A DNA stretch of 64,000 nt from Pleurodeles waltl (GCF_031143425.1 NC_090445.1:1192726691-1192790690), one strand, 5' to 3'; positions 24,090 to 37,185 are shown, numbered from the stretch's first letter. The notes: a model not told the origin generated them from the sequence alone. Translations and numbers: made by a program.

Positions 24090-25900
24090 CATTACAACAC
24101 TTCAGTCACATCTCTGATTGACATAAGTAGTACATACCTGTGTCAAAACATATTCATGCGTGCCATCTGGATTTACTAAAGTTGCCCAGGATCTCAGTCA
24201 ACTACAATTGCATGGCTGAAGGTCTGCAACCACTATAACCATACAACAACTAGGATACCTCTCCATCCTCAAAACTGTGCCACATGCAGCAGACCTAAGT
24301 TAACTTTTGGCAAATAATGGTTTCCCATTGTAAAGGCCATTCACACATTTCACACTAAAATCTTGCACACATCTATTTGGCCCATACCTAATGTACAAAC
24401 ATTTAGAAATTATGCCATGAAATCCTGGAATGTTGATTACAAAAGTGCAATATCTTGGAGTAGATGACATGGAAATACCCATGTCACACTGTGAACATTT
24501 CAACAATGTACACTTCAACAAGCGACACCTGTCCCAATAGAGTCAAGGAGGTAGTATCATTGTTACTCAGATAGGCCTCACATGTGCCATTGAAAGGAAC
24601 ACTTTTGACGTCAGGTTCAATATGTCAGGGAGAGATGTCTCCAGAATACACAAAACAATGAATCAGTAAGCCCCAGGACAGTCACCACTAATGTCTGACA
24701 CCCATTTCAATGACAACATCTTAGTGTATCTGTAGTAACCATCTGTCCTTTGCATGTTGGAGAGACACAGAATTTCCAGTGACTTATAGAAAGACCTCAA
24801 CTTGTTGTCCAATGAGAAGAAACATCACTATCCACATCTTGGACATGCCAATCCTGGTGTCTGTCTGTGGATCAATGCCTATACCTAAACACATGTGATG
24901 TCAACATCACTGCAAGTCACTCCGTGATGCATGCTAACAGTCAGGCCACAATCCTCAACCATTATACCTGTGCAGTGCACTGTCACACATGAATCCACAT
25001 CAAGGGAATAGATATACACAGAGTGGTTACACAATTGGGCCTAACTGTCATATCCCTCATTGCTACTGCAGTTCAACATGCCAAATGACATGGTATGATG
25101 CATGAGGGTATCTGTCAGACAATAAACAATGGTGAGACACACCAGTCTGTGACACATTAAATGTACCATTATTGTAACTGTACCATTCCACAAACTTTTC
25201 CATGCACATATATGTGAGGGAATACAGACATCATCCCATCAACATGGGTAGAAAATGCATGAAATTTCAGATTACGAATGTTTTCTGAACAGAAAAAGAC
25301 TCATGCTGACATTTAGGCACAAGGAATGTTGACAACAACATACATAATTCATGTCCATGGACATTCCCCACTTACAAAGAGAAAGTAGATTGTTACATCT
25401 GTATACAAGTAGCCATGTAACCCATGTCACATGTATGATAGACACCTACACCTACACATCACAGACTGTAGTGAGGCACCAGCAGCCATCATATACTGAA
25501 GATAACAAGATTCTGGATGGCAGATGTCTACATACACAAACACCCAGACACATTTTAGAGGACAGTGATCCATAAACTACTCACCTTTGGCCTGCAACAT
25601 TTACGGGTAGTGATCTGTAGGTTAGAAATTCCCACTACAACAATAAACAGTACACAAATGATAACTGTACACAGTCATTTGTGGTCCATGCAGAGCAAGT
25701 AGTTTGAGGATTCCCCCCGTCTTGTACTAGGTCCCAGGTCCAAAAGGCAAGGTACACTAGTTTGATATGCATGATATGTCAACACAATCTCCCATCTACT
25801 GTGTGACACATGGATCATCCCTAATTGTCTGGGGGAGCAGTCAGTACCTCATAAAATCACCTGGCGATGGGCCAGGCAGGAATCTGCTGTGTACTCATCC
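24090..25900. other. H4 Myb2 intron, no recognisable feature
   Basis: AT-rich, with no long open frame and no terminal repeat I could identify. Its position between Myb2 exon 2 and the Ser-rich exon makes it intronic. Confidence 0.4.
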
Positions 25901-26199
25901 CCTTGTGGCTCCTGTGCTGCCTTCAAATGCCTGTCAAGCTCTGTGTAGGCCACTGCCCGAAAGTGGGCCATTAGGAGGGTCATTGTCTGATAGGTACCTC
26001 ATCCACATTGGGAGGAGAGCCCCAGCTGGGCCTCCACAATATTTCAGGCCCAGCATCTCAGCTCCTTCCACCTCTTGTGACAGTGGACACTCCGCCGGCT
26101 GTGAATCCCCCCGGATCCGCACCATCTTGGCAATGGCTCTCCAAATCTCCTTTCTTCTGATGGACGTTGACCTGCATGGATGCAAACGACAAGAGAAGA

Positions 26200-28085
26200 A
26201 ATTATGTCCATAAGTCCCATCCTAAATGACTGAGTCATATACATGCCAGTACACAAAGCTAAGAACATTCTTTTTTTGCCCAAACTGCCCACGTGTGACA
26301 CATACTAGTCAGTGGGTACAGGGACATGACTACAAAGTTTTCCCAATCTGCTGACTAACCCACCACTCTTCTCAGGCCCTGCTCAGAACCCAATGTGGGT
26401 AGTTCTCTCTTTTCGCTGTCATTTGGGTTTAGGACTTGAAAGATGGCAAAGAGATGATGTCTATTTTAAGCCCCATTGTGATGCATTTTTAATTCTTCTT
26501 TTTAGCTTTGCGTTGTGCATCAATATATAATCACTATATATAGATATATTATCCATGGTTGAAGTAGTGTATTGTCTTTGTTTGGTTCTATAATCATTAT
26601 TATTCTACTGCTGTGATTATTTTCAGAAATGCACTTGTGTTGCTGCATTTGACATAAACTTTCACATAAATCTTTCCCTGTACAAACCTTTTGGAAGTGC
26701 CTTAATAAATCTATTACTCAGACTAAGAGTACTGAATTCTTGGCATTCCTTTAATTTGTCTCCTCTCAGTCTGAAGCAGGCAAAACAACATCACACCTAT
26801 GTGGCCTCTGAAATGTAGACTCCTTAAGCATGAATGCATTAAAACGCTCACACTCTGTGAGATTGATTCTCTGAATACAGTTCCTGCAGGCTACTGCCAG
26901 AGTACAAACTCGAACATTACACATGGGTAACAATGAGGGGACTGGCATGGTGGGTACAGAAATTGTATACCCTATCCATGTGTGGACATGTGGACTTACA
27001 AATGCATACTCATGCTACAGAACATGCTTTTGGACATGTGTGTCCATCCTATAGAGATGGCATCCAACAAACAAAGCTATGTATTTTCCAGTTACTGATA
27101 TGTGACTAAGCTAGTGAATCACATATTATGGCTTCCCACAAATCAACACACTGTCTGTACTGTGGGACTATCATTTATGAAATAAGTCTGCACAGGACTA
27201 ATTTGACCTGTGTGAAGGTGACAACAGGGCTGTGTGAATAAGGGACCTGTAAGGGGACAGATACGCACATTGACAATGATGCCAAGTGCAGATTGATCAC
27301 AGATCATTAACTCTTCCCTAAAAATATTTTCATACTCCTCAGGGAAAGAGCCTCAAAAAGCTGCAAATCAGCACAATGCCTAGATTGGCCACATGACAGG
27401 ATCAACTGAGAAACAGGGGGTGGGCACAGTGCCACAGTTGCATAGCAAAAGTGACTCAATACCAGCCTAGACTTGGACCCATAATGGGAGATACATTTGA
27501 CAGTCCCAGCTCTCTGCAGGCTGAACAGACGGAACCTACATGAAACATCACTTCCATGCATGACAGTACATCATGTAGCGAACAACAATTTGGCATGTGT
27601 TGTTTATGTGGCCAGCTGAAGGGCAGAGTGGGTCAGGATATGCCTTCAAACCAAAATTTTAGCAAGGCCAGATGTGATTTTAAATCTCAGTGCCAACATA
27701 CACATAGCTCACTTTATACATGTCTCACAAATGCAACATGCATACACAGCTAATGCTGTAATGCAAATACATGTTTTCTGCCATTGACAACATCCATGTG
27801 TTAAAAGATGTATGGGGATGGCAGTGAAGTCACCTCACCCAGTTTTGTGCGGCCAACATAAGGTAGATCAGGATACACAAAACACACACAACAATGTATT
27901 AGGACTCAACATATGGCACTGAACACAGATACATGCACATTGACTCTCCAATTGATGCCATGCAGACTGCGCCTCCATGGCTTTGACTTTACATTCTGGC
28001 ATACATGGGCACAATCTAGCCTGTGAGGAGGGAACATATGGTGAAGTACAGAAAAATAAATGTGGATATGAGTCACTTGTCTTCT
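26200..28085. other. Enlarged H4 Myb2 intron 1, unclassified insert(s)
   Basis: About 1.7 kb longer than the matching introns in H2 and H3. 26,460-26,760 is AT-rich with 'tatatatagatatatt' and AATAAA at about 26,704, which could be the 3' part of a retroelement LTR. I could not find its ends or a target duplication. Confidence 0.3.
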
Positions 28086-28959
28086 CCTCTGGTGCACCAT
28101 AAAGCTGTTCATACAGGAGTAGGACCTTAGTGACCAGCCTCTCCAGCTTCTTCGGGGAGAAGGCAGGAGCCCTAGCACCTGATGGATGTGGCATGATTGC
28201 TCCCAGAGGTGGTACACAGCAGCTCAGGTAGTTGAGGTCCTGCTGGCAGCAGTGTCAGGAGTGAAGTGAGGGATTTTTCAGAACATGGTGATCACGTCCG
28301 CCATGTACATGGCCTTCACCGCCAGCAGACACAGCCGTTAGCCTGTGACCACCACTGGGCACATTAGCCTATGGCTGTGTACGCAACAGTTGCAACTGCC
28401 TATCGCCATGACGATTTCCACCGGTGGCCACGGGCGGTTCGTAATGTTCAGTGGAGTAGGTCAGGCAGCCGCCATATTAGAGGCCTAAAATGCATCATAT
28501 TTCTCCAACAAATGTGTCACAAGTCAGAAAATGTTGTTTTTCCAGTGGTATGTGTCTGTCTTGTCCTGTCATGTAGCTCCTACTACTCAGACACCATTTT
28601 TGTACATGTGTCAATTTGCTTTTTGGGCACAGTCCTTCTGGGCAAAGGTCATTCTAGAGCTTGGGACATGAAGTAACAGTCCAACTGGCAAGTTTCATGC
28701 ACAAACTGTTGATGACTGGATAGATGATGTGTACACATGTGTTGCAAAGCAAGGGGTTAACATGTTTCTTCTGTGTGATTAACAGTTGTGATGCCTTGTC
28801 ACAGTTTGTCATTGCATGCATCATGTATGTTGCAAGGTACACATTAAATGATGGACAACATCTTTTCCTGTCATACTTAGGTACACAGGAAGGGGGAGGA
28901 CCAGATAACCACCTGTCTATCATCCACTGCCAGACCTTCAGACCATGCAATAACTCCAC

Positions 28960-29900
28960 ATCATCCAGATCTATTGTCTGAATTGGCAAACAATCATGGA
29001 TCTTTGTTGTTAGTTGGAGCCAGATCTGATGCCTGCCATTCATCATCAAAATAGCATACCACCCATTGCACAGGTCATGTCGGTGTAGCTCTTCCTGGCC
29101 ACAGAGTCCTTCCAAAATACAGTGGCCCTACATGCAGGGATGCCCCAGCCTATGTTTAGTTTTGTTTTGAAGGATGTACTCTCAGCAATGGTGAAACACC
29201 TGGACAGCTACATCCGGTTTCCTCAATGTGAGGATTTCACCCAAGTGAAGGTAGAGTTTTATGGTTTGGCACACATCCCACATGTGGTGGGAGCCATTGA
29301 AGGTACACATGTTGCACTGGTCCCACTGCATGGCAATGAACAAGTGTATCGCAACAGGAAGAGCTTTCATTTCATCAATGTTCAAGTATTTTGTTTACCG
29401 GACCACTACATTTCACAGGTCTGTGCCCGTTATCCATGTTCAGTCCATGATGCCTTCATTATGCGGTACAGCGCGATCCTCCAGCTGATTTCACAACTGT
29501 ACCCAGAGAGGGCCTGGCTGGTTGGTAGGTCACATATGTCCTGTTTGTTTTTGGGCAATGTCCACTGCAAACATTGTGATGAGAGCGACTCACAGTTGCA
29601 CATATGTCCTATTCCATAAAAAAGGACTCTGCATACCCAAACTGTCCATGGTTGTTGACGCCGGTGAGGACCCCAGTTATGCCAGAGGAAGACCGCTTCA
29701 ACGATGCCCATGGAAGAACACGCCATGTCGTGGAGCCAGCTTTTGGGCTCCTGAAGAACAGATTTAGGTGTCTGGACATGACGGGTGGAGCCATCCTCTA
29801 CTCAGACGAAAACTTTTGTAAGATCATTGTGGCCTGCTGCATGCTCCACAACATTGCCCTGCGGAGGGATATCCCATACATTCCAGATGAGGGGAGCTAG
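28960..29900 (+). pseudogene. Harbinger DDE transposase, H4 copy with D-to-E change
   Basis: The N-terminal part (28,960-29,120) survives only as broken frames. From 29,122 exon 1 is open: GMPQPMFSFVLKDVLSAMVK, HIPHVVGAIEGTHVALV, NEQVYRNRKSFH, CSVHDAFIM and RAWLV up to donor GTAGGT at 29,525. Exon 2 (about 29,628-29,900) reads DSAYPNCPWLLTPV, HGRTRHVVEPAFGLLKNRF and ends PDEGS. The first catalytic aspartate, expected in GA(L/I)DGTHV, is glutamate here; the second D and final E remain. With the lost N-terminus this copy cannot be an active nuclease. Confidence 0.8.
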
Positions 29901-31094
29901 CAGTGACTCTGGGTGAGAATCCTGATTGCTAAGTGAGACTTGAACATTTCACTACCCTGATTACCTGCTTTGCTTGTGTCAGTCTCCTTGCAAATGTAAG
30001 TGGATCTACTGGTGTTTGGTATGATGTTTTGGTCATAGGTATTAACCCCTTCGCTGCCAGGCCTTTTCCCCCTCCTGTGCCAAGCCTTTTTTGGCTATTT
30101 GGGGCAGTTTGCGCTTAGGCCCTCATAACTTTTTGTTCACATAAGCTACCCACGCCAAATTTGCGTCCTTTTTTTCCAACATCCTAGGGGTTCTAGAGGT
30201 ATCCAGACTTTGTGGGTTCCCCAGAAGGAGGCCAAGAAATTAGCCAAAATACAGTGAAAATTTAGTTTTTTTCAAAAAAATGGGAAAAAGGGGCTGCAGA
30301 AGAAGGCTTCTGTTTTTTTCCCTGAAAATGGCATCAACAAAGGGTGTGCGGTGCTAAAATCACCAGCTTCCCACCTTTCAGGAATCAGAAAACCCAATTT
30401 TGCAACACAATTTTGGCATTTTACTGGGACATACCCCATTTTTACGATTTGTTGTGCTTTCAGCCTCCTTCCAGTCAGTGACAGAAATGGGCATGAAACC
30501 AATGCTGGATCCCAGAACCCGCAACATTACTGAAAAGTAGACAAAATTCTGAATTCAGCAAGGGGTAATTTGTGTAGCTCCTACAAGGGTTTCCTACAGA
30601 AAATAACAACTGAAAAAAAAATATTGAAATTGAGGTGAATAAATCTGCAATTTTTCTCTACGTTTTACTCTGTAACTTTTTCCTGCAATGTCAGATTTTT
30701 TAAAGCAATATACCGTTACGTCTGCTGGACTCTTCTGGATGCGGGGCTATATAGGGCTTGTAGGTTCATCAAGAACTCTAGGTACCCAGAGCCAATAAAT
30801 GACCTGCACCCTGCAGTGGGTTTTCATTCTATACCGGGTATACAGCAATTAATTTGCTGAAATATAAAGAGTAAAAAATAGCTATCAAGAAAACCTTTGT
30901 ATTTCCAAAATGGGCACAAGATAAGGTGTTGAGGAGCAGTGGTTATTTGCACATCTCTGAATTCCGGGGTGCCCATACTAGCATGTGAATTACAGGGCAT
31001 TTCTCAAATAACGTCTTTTTTACACACTTTCTTACATTTGGAAGGAAAAAATGTAGAGAAAGACAAGGGGCAATAACACTTGTTTTGCTATTCT

Positions 31095-32690
31095 ATGTTC
31101 CCCCAAGTCTCCCAATAAAAATGATACCTCACTTGTGTGGGTAGGCCTAGCGCCCGCGACAGGATATGCCCCAAAACACAACTTGGACACATCACATTTT
31201 CAGAAAGAAAACAGAGCTGTTTTTTACTGAGTTCTTAGCTGTGGATTTTGGCCTCTAGCTCAGCCGGCACCTGGGGAAACCTACCAAACCTAAGCATTTT
31301 TGAAAACTAGACACCTAGGGGAATCCAAGATGGGGTGACTTGTGGGGCTCTGACCAGGTTCTGTTACCCAGAATCCTTTGCAAACCTCAAATTTGGCTAA
31401 AAAAAACACCTTTTCCTGTCATTTCGGTGACAGAAAGTCCTGGAATCTGAGAGGAGCCACAAATTTCCTTCCACCCAGCGTTCCCCCAAGTCTCCCAATA
31501 AAAATGGTACCTCACTTGGGTGGGTAAGCCTAGCACCCGCGACAGGATATGCCCCAAAACACAACGTGGACACATCACATTTTTTCACAGAAAACAGAGC
31601 TGTTTTTTGCAAAGTGCCTTCCTGTAGATTTTGGCCTCTAGCTCAGCCCGCACCTAAGGAAACCTACCAAACCTGTGCATTTTTGAAAACTAGAGACCTA
31701 GGGGAATCCAAGATAGGGTGACTTGTGGGGCTCTGACCAGGTTCTGTTACCCAGAATCCTTTGCAAACCTCAAAATTTGGCTAAAAAAACACTTTTTCCT
31801 GTCATTTCGGTGACAGAAAGTTCTGGAATCTGAGAGGAGCCACAAATTTCCTTCCACCCAGCGTTTCCCCAAGTCTCCCAATAAAAATGGTACCTCACTT
31901 GGGTGGGTAAGCCTAGCACCCGCGACAGGATATGCCCCAAAACACAACGTGGACACATCACATTTTTTCACAGAAAAGAGCTGTTTTTTGCAAAGTGCCT
32001 TCCTGTAGATTTTGGCCTCTAGCTCAGCCCGCACCTAAGGAAACCTACCAAACCTGTGCATTTTTGAAAACTAGAGACCTAGGGGAATCCAAGATAGGGT
32101 GACTTGTGGGGCTCTGACCAGGTTCTGTTACCCAGAATCCTTTGCAAACCTCAAAATTTGGCTAAAAAAACACTTTTTCCTCTCATTTCGGTGACAGAAA
32201 GTTCTGGAATCTGAGAGGAGCCACAAATTTCCTTCCACCCAGCGTTTCCCCAAGTCTTCCAATAAAAATGGTACCTCACTTGTGTGGGTAGGCCTAGCGC
32301 CCGCGACAGGATATGCCCCAAAACACAACGTGGACACATCCCATTTTTTCACAGAAAACAGAGCTGTTTTTTGCAAAGTGCCTACCTGTAGATTTTGGCC
32401 TCTAGCTCAGCCGGCACCTAGGGAAACCTACCAAACCTGTGCAGTTTTGAAAACTAGAGACCTAGGGGAATCCAAGATGGGGTGACTTGTGGGGCTCTGA
32501 CCAGGTTCTGTTACCCAGAATCCTTTGCAAACCTCAAAATTTGGCTTAAAAAACAAATTTTCCTCACATTTTGGTGACAGAAAGGTCTGGAATCTGAGAG
32601 GAGGCACAAATTTCCTTCCACCCAGCGTTCCCCCAAGTCTGCCGATAAAAATGATACCTCACTTGTGTGGGTGGGCCAGGTGCCTGCAAC
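31095..32690. repeat. Tandem array, unit about 382 bp, 4+ copies
   Basis: The anchor 'CCCAATAAAA' (with small changes) recurs at 31,111, 31,494, 31,877, 32,258 and 32,641, giving spacings of 383, 383, 381 and 383. Inner copies are very similar to one another; the outer ones diverge. Similar short open frames recur on the minus strand of each unit; I regard them as by-products. Confidence 0.9.
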
Positions 32691-32699
32691 AGAATAAGG

Positions 32700-33830
32700 C
32701 CCACTCTGCTTTGGGGACCCACATAAGTGAGGTGTCATTTTACTTGGGAGACTGAGGGGAACACTGGGGAGTAGGAATTTTGTGCTGGAGTGGTGATCCT
32801 ACTAAGAAAAGTCAGGAAAATATGCTTTTTTGAGGTTTACAGAGGAGTCTGGGTAAGAAAATGTTGGGGGATCCACGCAAGCCACACCTCCCTGGACTCC
32901 TTGGGGTGTCTAGTTTTAAAAAATGTCTGGGTTTGGTAGGTTTCCCTAGATGAAGGCCGCACCCAGGACCAAAAACATAGGTGCCCCCTCCCCCCCAAAC
33001 AAAGGTAGTTTTGTAATATATCATTTTGATGTGTCCACATACGTCTGTGATGTGCCAAACACTAAAATTGTGAAAAGAAACGCACTTAGGTCATGTGAAA
33101 AAGACCCCTCACCCATCAACCAAGTTGGTGGCATGCTTCATCATCGGGGTCCCACCCGAGGCACCTAGCGTGTCACAGGTGTGCTGCAACGCCTGATTAC
33201 AGCAGAGCAGATTTTGTCATTTTTACCACACATATTGGTTGGATTTGGCACGAGGGTGAGTGATGGTTCAGTGGATCAAATTTTATTAACAAGAGATTTC
33301 ACAAAAATGAAATGCACTGTTAATAACTGAAAGGCAAAAAACTGAACCAATGACTCACAGCTAGTGAGCTGTAAAGCCGCGACAAGGCACCAACCGCTTT
33401 ATAGTCCATTCACACACCTTTCATACATGACACGCACAAGACCATTCACACCGCCAGCCATGGGCCCAGCACATTACAACACTCACATCGACAGACAGCG
33501 CCACTCAAGGGCCCATCACTTACATACGCCCACATGCCTGATACAACAATCACACCAGCTGATGGGAGTGTGTGGACTGGTGTTTGGCTGGCAGTGTGTT
33601 TCAGTAGCCAACAGCAAATCAATATGTACACTATGTACACCCTCAGACAAGCCCCACTCCACACACAAAGGCATAATTTTTTTTTTTTTTTTTTTTTTAA
33701 AGAGAGGAACCCCTAACTAAGTAGAAATAATTACAAAACTACAAACACAAAAGCTCTAACTAAGTACATGACAGAAATGCTAACCATGAAACTGAACACA
33801 TGAAAATACAAAACATACATGAGTTTACAC
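32700..33830. other. piggyBac 3' flank, non-coding
   Basis: Between the 382-bp array and the transposase 3' end. It holds a T-run of about 20 at 33,679-33,698 (A-run on the coding strand). No other feature recognised. Confidence 0.4.
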
Positions 33831-33834
33831 GCAT

Positions 33835-35618
33835 GGTTGTTCCCAGTAATTCTTCTGGGTGTGGTAATTCTTAAAACAACCCCCACACACAGCCCAGGCT
33901 TTGAAGGACAATCTGGGCAGTACATTCGAGTCTCCCTCCGGATACCTCTTCGAAAACGCACTCTACATTTCTTAGCTGGAAAGTCTTTTTTGGGTGTGGG
34001 AGGAATGTGCTCAGCAAAGTGGCGATCTTTCAATCTAGCCACATCCTCCACTACTGCTTCTCTAGGAACTCTGGCCTGTTCCACCACAATAAGGCTCTCT
34101 ATCACTGACTCCTGAAATTTCACAAATGTCATCTTTGACTCTGGAGACCTATCCCTAAACACAATAAAAGCATTAAAGGTTGCTAAGTGGAAGAGGTGAA
34201 TTGGTAACTTCTTATATAAGACTTACGAATAGCAGTATAAGGTTCCAACCTCTGATCAACTCTATCTACACCTCCCATGTGCTTATTATAATCTAAAATG
34301 CAACAGGTTTGCGCACTTCAGCAACCCGGCCCCAAACAGTCACGGGGGAAGTACTCTCATCATGGATGGTACTTAGCATGTAGACATCCCTCTTGTCTGA
34401 AAATTTTAAAGCTAGCAGCTCATCATTCCGCAAGGCACAGCACTGTCCCCTCTCAAGTTTTTTTTACAAACAAGCTCCCTTGGATAACCTTTCCGGTTAC
34501 AACGAATTGTGCCACAAGCAACAGTGTCCACTTTAAACAATTCCTTGAACAACTGCACTCCAGTGTAGAAGTTATCTACATACAAATGGTGACCTTTGTT
34601 GAACAGTCGTCTACCAAGATCCCACACAATTTTCTCAGTGACTCCAAAAGTGGGAGGACAACCAGGGGGGTCAATATTGGAATCCCTACCAGTGTAGACA
34701 CGGAAACTATACACATATCCTGTACTACTTTCAGACAGCATATACAATTTAATTCCATATCGTGCCCTTTTGCTAGGAATGTACTGCCTAAAAACCAAAC
34801 GAACCCTTGAAGAGGACCAAAGACTCGTCCACACTTATCTCTTTGCCTGGAACATAGACCTCAAAAAACCGATCTACAAAATGATCAAGGACAGGCCTAA
34901 TCTTAAAAAGACGGTCAGAATCTGGGTGATCTTGTGGCAAGGCTAATGCATTGTCAACAAAATGCAGCATCCTAAGAAGAAGCAAATACCGATTAAGACT
35001 CATGGTCGCAGGAAATATAGCTGTTGCCATCAAGGGACTAGTAGACCAATAAGAAGCCAGTGACGGCTTCCTTATCAACCCCATCAAAAAAGTCAAACCC
35101 AAAAACTTTTTTATCTCCTCCAAATTTGTGGGAATCCAATGGGCAGCTCTAGAGTGTGGCCTAAGTCTAGTAGCGTTGTCCCTCAAATGCTGCTCCGCAT
35201 ACAAATTAGTCTGCTCAACAATCTCTTCCAAAAACACATCATCCATGAATAACTCAAAGAAATTGACAGGCAAAAAGTTATCTGTATTGGCGCTAAACCC
35301 CGGGAGACCAGTAAAGGCAGGCAACTCTGGCTGCTCCATGTTTGGGGCAACCCAGAGATCAGGTCTTATAACGGGAAACCTTTCAGCCCCAGGTTGCTGC
35401 ACTAATGGCACATCAGTGTCCTCCTCTAAAACAGGCCCTTCATCTGCACTGAGTGTGGCTTCCTCATCAGAAGATTCCTCTCCAACAGAAACATCACTGC
35501 CAGAATCTCTCACTTCCTCCTGTGCCTCAGATGCAGAGTCCGTGTCATAATCATGATCAGACAATGACTCAAAAAGCATACCAACCACCTGCTGAGCGGT
35601 CATCCTGCGGCTAGCCAT
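33835..35618 (-). pseudogene. piggyBac transposase (PGBD-like), frameshifted
   Basis: The likely start is MASRRMTAQQVVGMLFESL at 35,618, a typical piggyBac N-terminus, followed by an acidic region. The catalytic core shows WIPTNLEEIKKFLGLTFLMG and VDESLVLFKG (first D), then a one-base insertion near 34,805; the next frame gives YIPSKRARYGIKLYML and HHLYVDNFYTG (second D) and stops near 34,412. Broken frames continue with ALKFSDKRDVYMLST and GGVDRVDQR (third D), and a last open piece (34,162-33,731) ends in a Cys-rich domain (MYCPDCPSKPGLC). All three catalytic aspartates and the Cys-rich end-binding domain are recognisable, but at least three frame breaks inactivate it. Confidence 0.85.
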
Positions 35619-35619
35619 G

Positions 35620-36144
35620 ATCTTTCCTACTAAAATTAACTGGACAAATTCACCACTAACAACCAGCACTGTGTAAGATAAGTAACAAAGTGTAGCTTTA
35701 TTAGTAAGAGTTATAAACTCAAAAACTATACCGCTCACTTGCCTGAAAAAGCTTGATTCACCAGCAACTACTCTGCACAGACACAGCAATCACCAATGAT
35801 ATCCCACTAAAAAGAAAGAAAGAAAAGCAAATTAGAAATAAGACAAAACAAATATAATTGTGCACAAATCTAAGCACAATTTCACACACAATCCTGCATT
35901 TAGTACACCCCCTACAAACATGTCATTCATGCATGGCAACAATACTCCCTTGGAGTAAATTGTTTTTACTTACCTAAAACATGCAACAATGCAAACCGCA
36001 GGTCAACCACCGCCAAAACCGCAAGGAGCCACAGCAAATAAAGCAAAACCTTTGAACTAGAACAAAAAGGAGGAAAACATTTTTTATCACAAATGCAAAT
36101 ACTTCATCAGTTGACAAACACCCCACCATCAAACATTTAGAAAT
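35620..36144. other. piggyBac transposase 5' leader
   Basis: About 500 bp upstream of the transposase start, AT-rich. The open frame upstream of the ATG at 35,618 continues to 35,789, but the usual piggyBac start favours 35,618. No clear TATA box. Confidence 0.4.
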
Positions 36145-37185
36145 TGGTGCCTAAGTGGATTCTGCCATAGGGGCAGATGGGCCGACTAAAAAAATAGGCC
36201 TATCTGCCCCAAGGAGGGCAGAAAATACCTTTAGTAGTGTGTCCCCATGGGGAGCGACCCTTGCCCAAAGGGACAGCCCCAAACAAAAAAACACACACAC
36301 ACTATCCCTGGTGCCTAAGTGGCTTCTGCCCTCCTTGGGGCAGATAGGCCTAAAAATAATAGGCTGATCTGTCCCCAAGGGGTGCAGAAATGGCCTTGGT
36401 ACATGTGCCCCCAAAGGGGGGGGGCGACCCTTGCCCAATGCCCCCCCCCATCCACTAATACACACACACACTATCCCTGGTTTCGAAGTACCTTCTTCCC
36501 CCCCTTGGGGGCAGATGGGCCTAAAAAAATATGCCCATCTGCCCCCAAGAGGGGCAGAAATGGCCAACAGGTCAATGCTCCCCTATGGGGGTTCGCCCCG
36601 TGCCCAAGGGGACGCCCCCCCCACAAAAATAAACAAATAAAAAAAAATCCCTGGCGTTCTAGTGGTTTCTGCCCCCCTTGTGGGCAGATCAGCCTAAAAA
36701 TAAATAGGCCGATCTGTCTCCAAGGGGGCCAGAAATGGCCCTAAAAGACATGCCCCCCCAAAGGGGAGTGACCCTTGCCCAAGGGTCCGCCCCCCCATCC
36801 ACTAAACACACAATCCCTGGTGCCTAAGTGGCTTCTGCCCCCTTTGGGGGCAGATGGACCTAAAAAAAATAGGCTGATCTGCCTCCAAGGGGGGCAGAAA
36901 AGGCCAACAGTTCTATGCCCCCTTGGGGGGGGTGCCCTTGCCCAAGGGGGCACCCCCCCACACATAAATAAACAAAAATAAAAACATCCCTGGCGTTCCA
37001 GTGGTTTCTGCCCCCCTTGGGGGCAGATCAGCCTAAAATAGTAGGCCGATCTGCCCCCAAGGGGGTCAGAAATGGCCGTTTTATATTTTGCCCCCAAAAG
37101 GGGAGCGACCCTTGCCCAAGGGGCCGCTCCCCGACACTCAAATCACACATAAATAACAAACAAACAAAAAAATCCCTGGCGTCTA
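36145..37185. repeat. Tandem array, unit about 170 bp with internal hairpin, 6 copies
   Basis: 'ATCCCTGG' recurs at 36,304, 36,473, 36,647, 36,813, 36,986 and 37,172 (spacings 166-186). Each unit holds an imperfect palindrome built from TCTGCCCCC...GGGGGCAGA halves around 'CCTAAAAATA..TAGGC'. Open frames here are by-products of the repeat. Confidence 0.9.

Larger units (their letters stand above)
23309..28194 (-). pseudogene. Harbinger Myb2 (MYPOP-like), H4 copy with later exons
   Basis: Exon 1 (28,194-about 28,090) reads MPHPSGARAPAFSPKKLERL, LLLYEQLYGAPEEK. Exon 2 (26,171-about 25,905, after ATGCAG) reads RRKEIWRAIAKMVRI but is damaged beyond this, and its donor GT has become AT. Later minus-strand segments hold a Ser-rich stretch (TSSSSSDSSS, about 23,930) and, after a gap, a helical region (KEAIDLLRSIFVDQ, IQGLASHLQQSNAFLEGIQG, about 23,690-23,580) followed by a proline-rich tail to the stop at 23,309. 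These supply the C-terminal part missing in H2 and H3: probably an oligomerisation helix after a flexible linker. Intron 1 is about 1.9 kb against about 215 bp in H2, so it carries extra inserted sequence. Confidence 0.65.

Noticed and set aside
28654..29115. 153-codon minus-strand frame
   Set aside because: It overlaps the decayed 5' part of the H4 transposase on the other strand and has no domain.
31095..32690. Regular spacing that might suggest a CRISPR array
   Set aside because: Units are 382 bp and contiguous, without short repeats and unique spacers; the surroundings are eukaryotic transposons.
31387..32738. Repeated 60-95 codon frames on the minus strand
   Set aside because: The same peptide recurs once per 382-bp unit with no start context or domain; it follows from the repeat.
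33679..33698. T-run as the tail of a SINE or LINE
   Set aside because: No retroposed body or target duplication next to it; treated as a simple run in the piggyBac flank.
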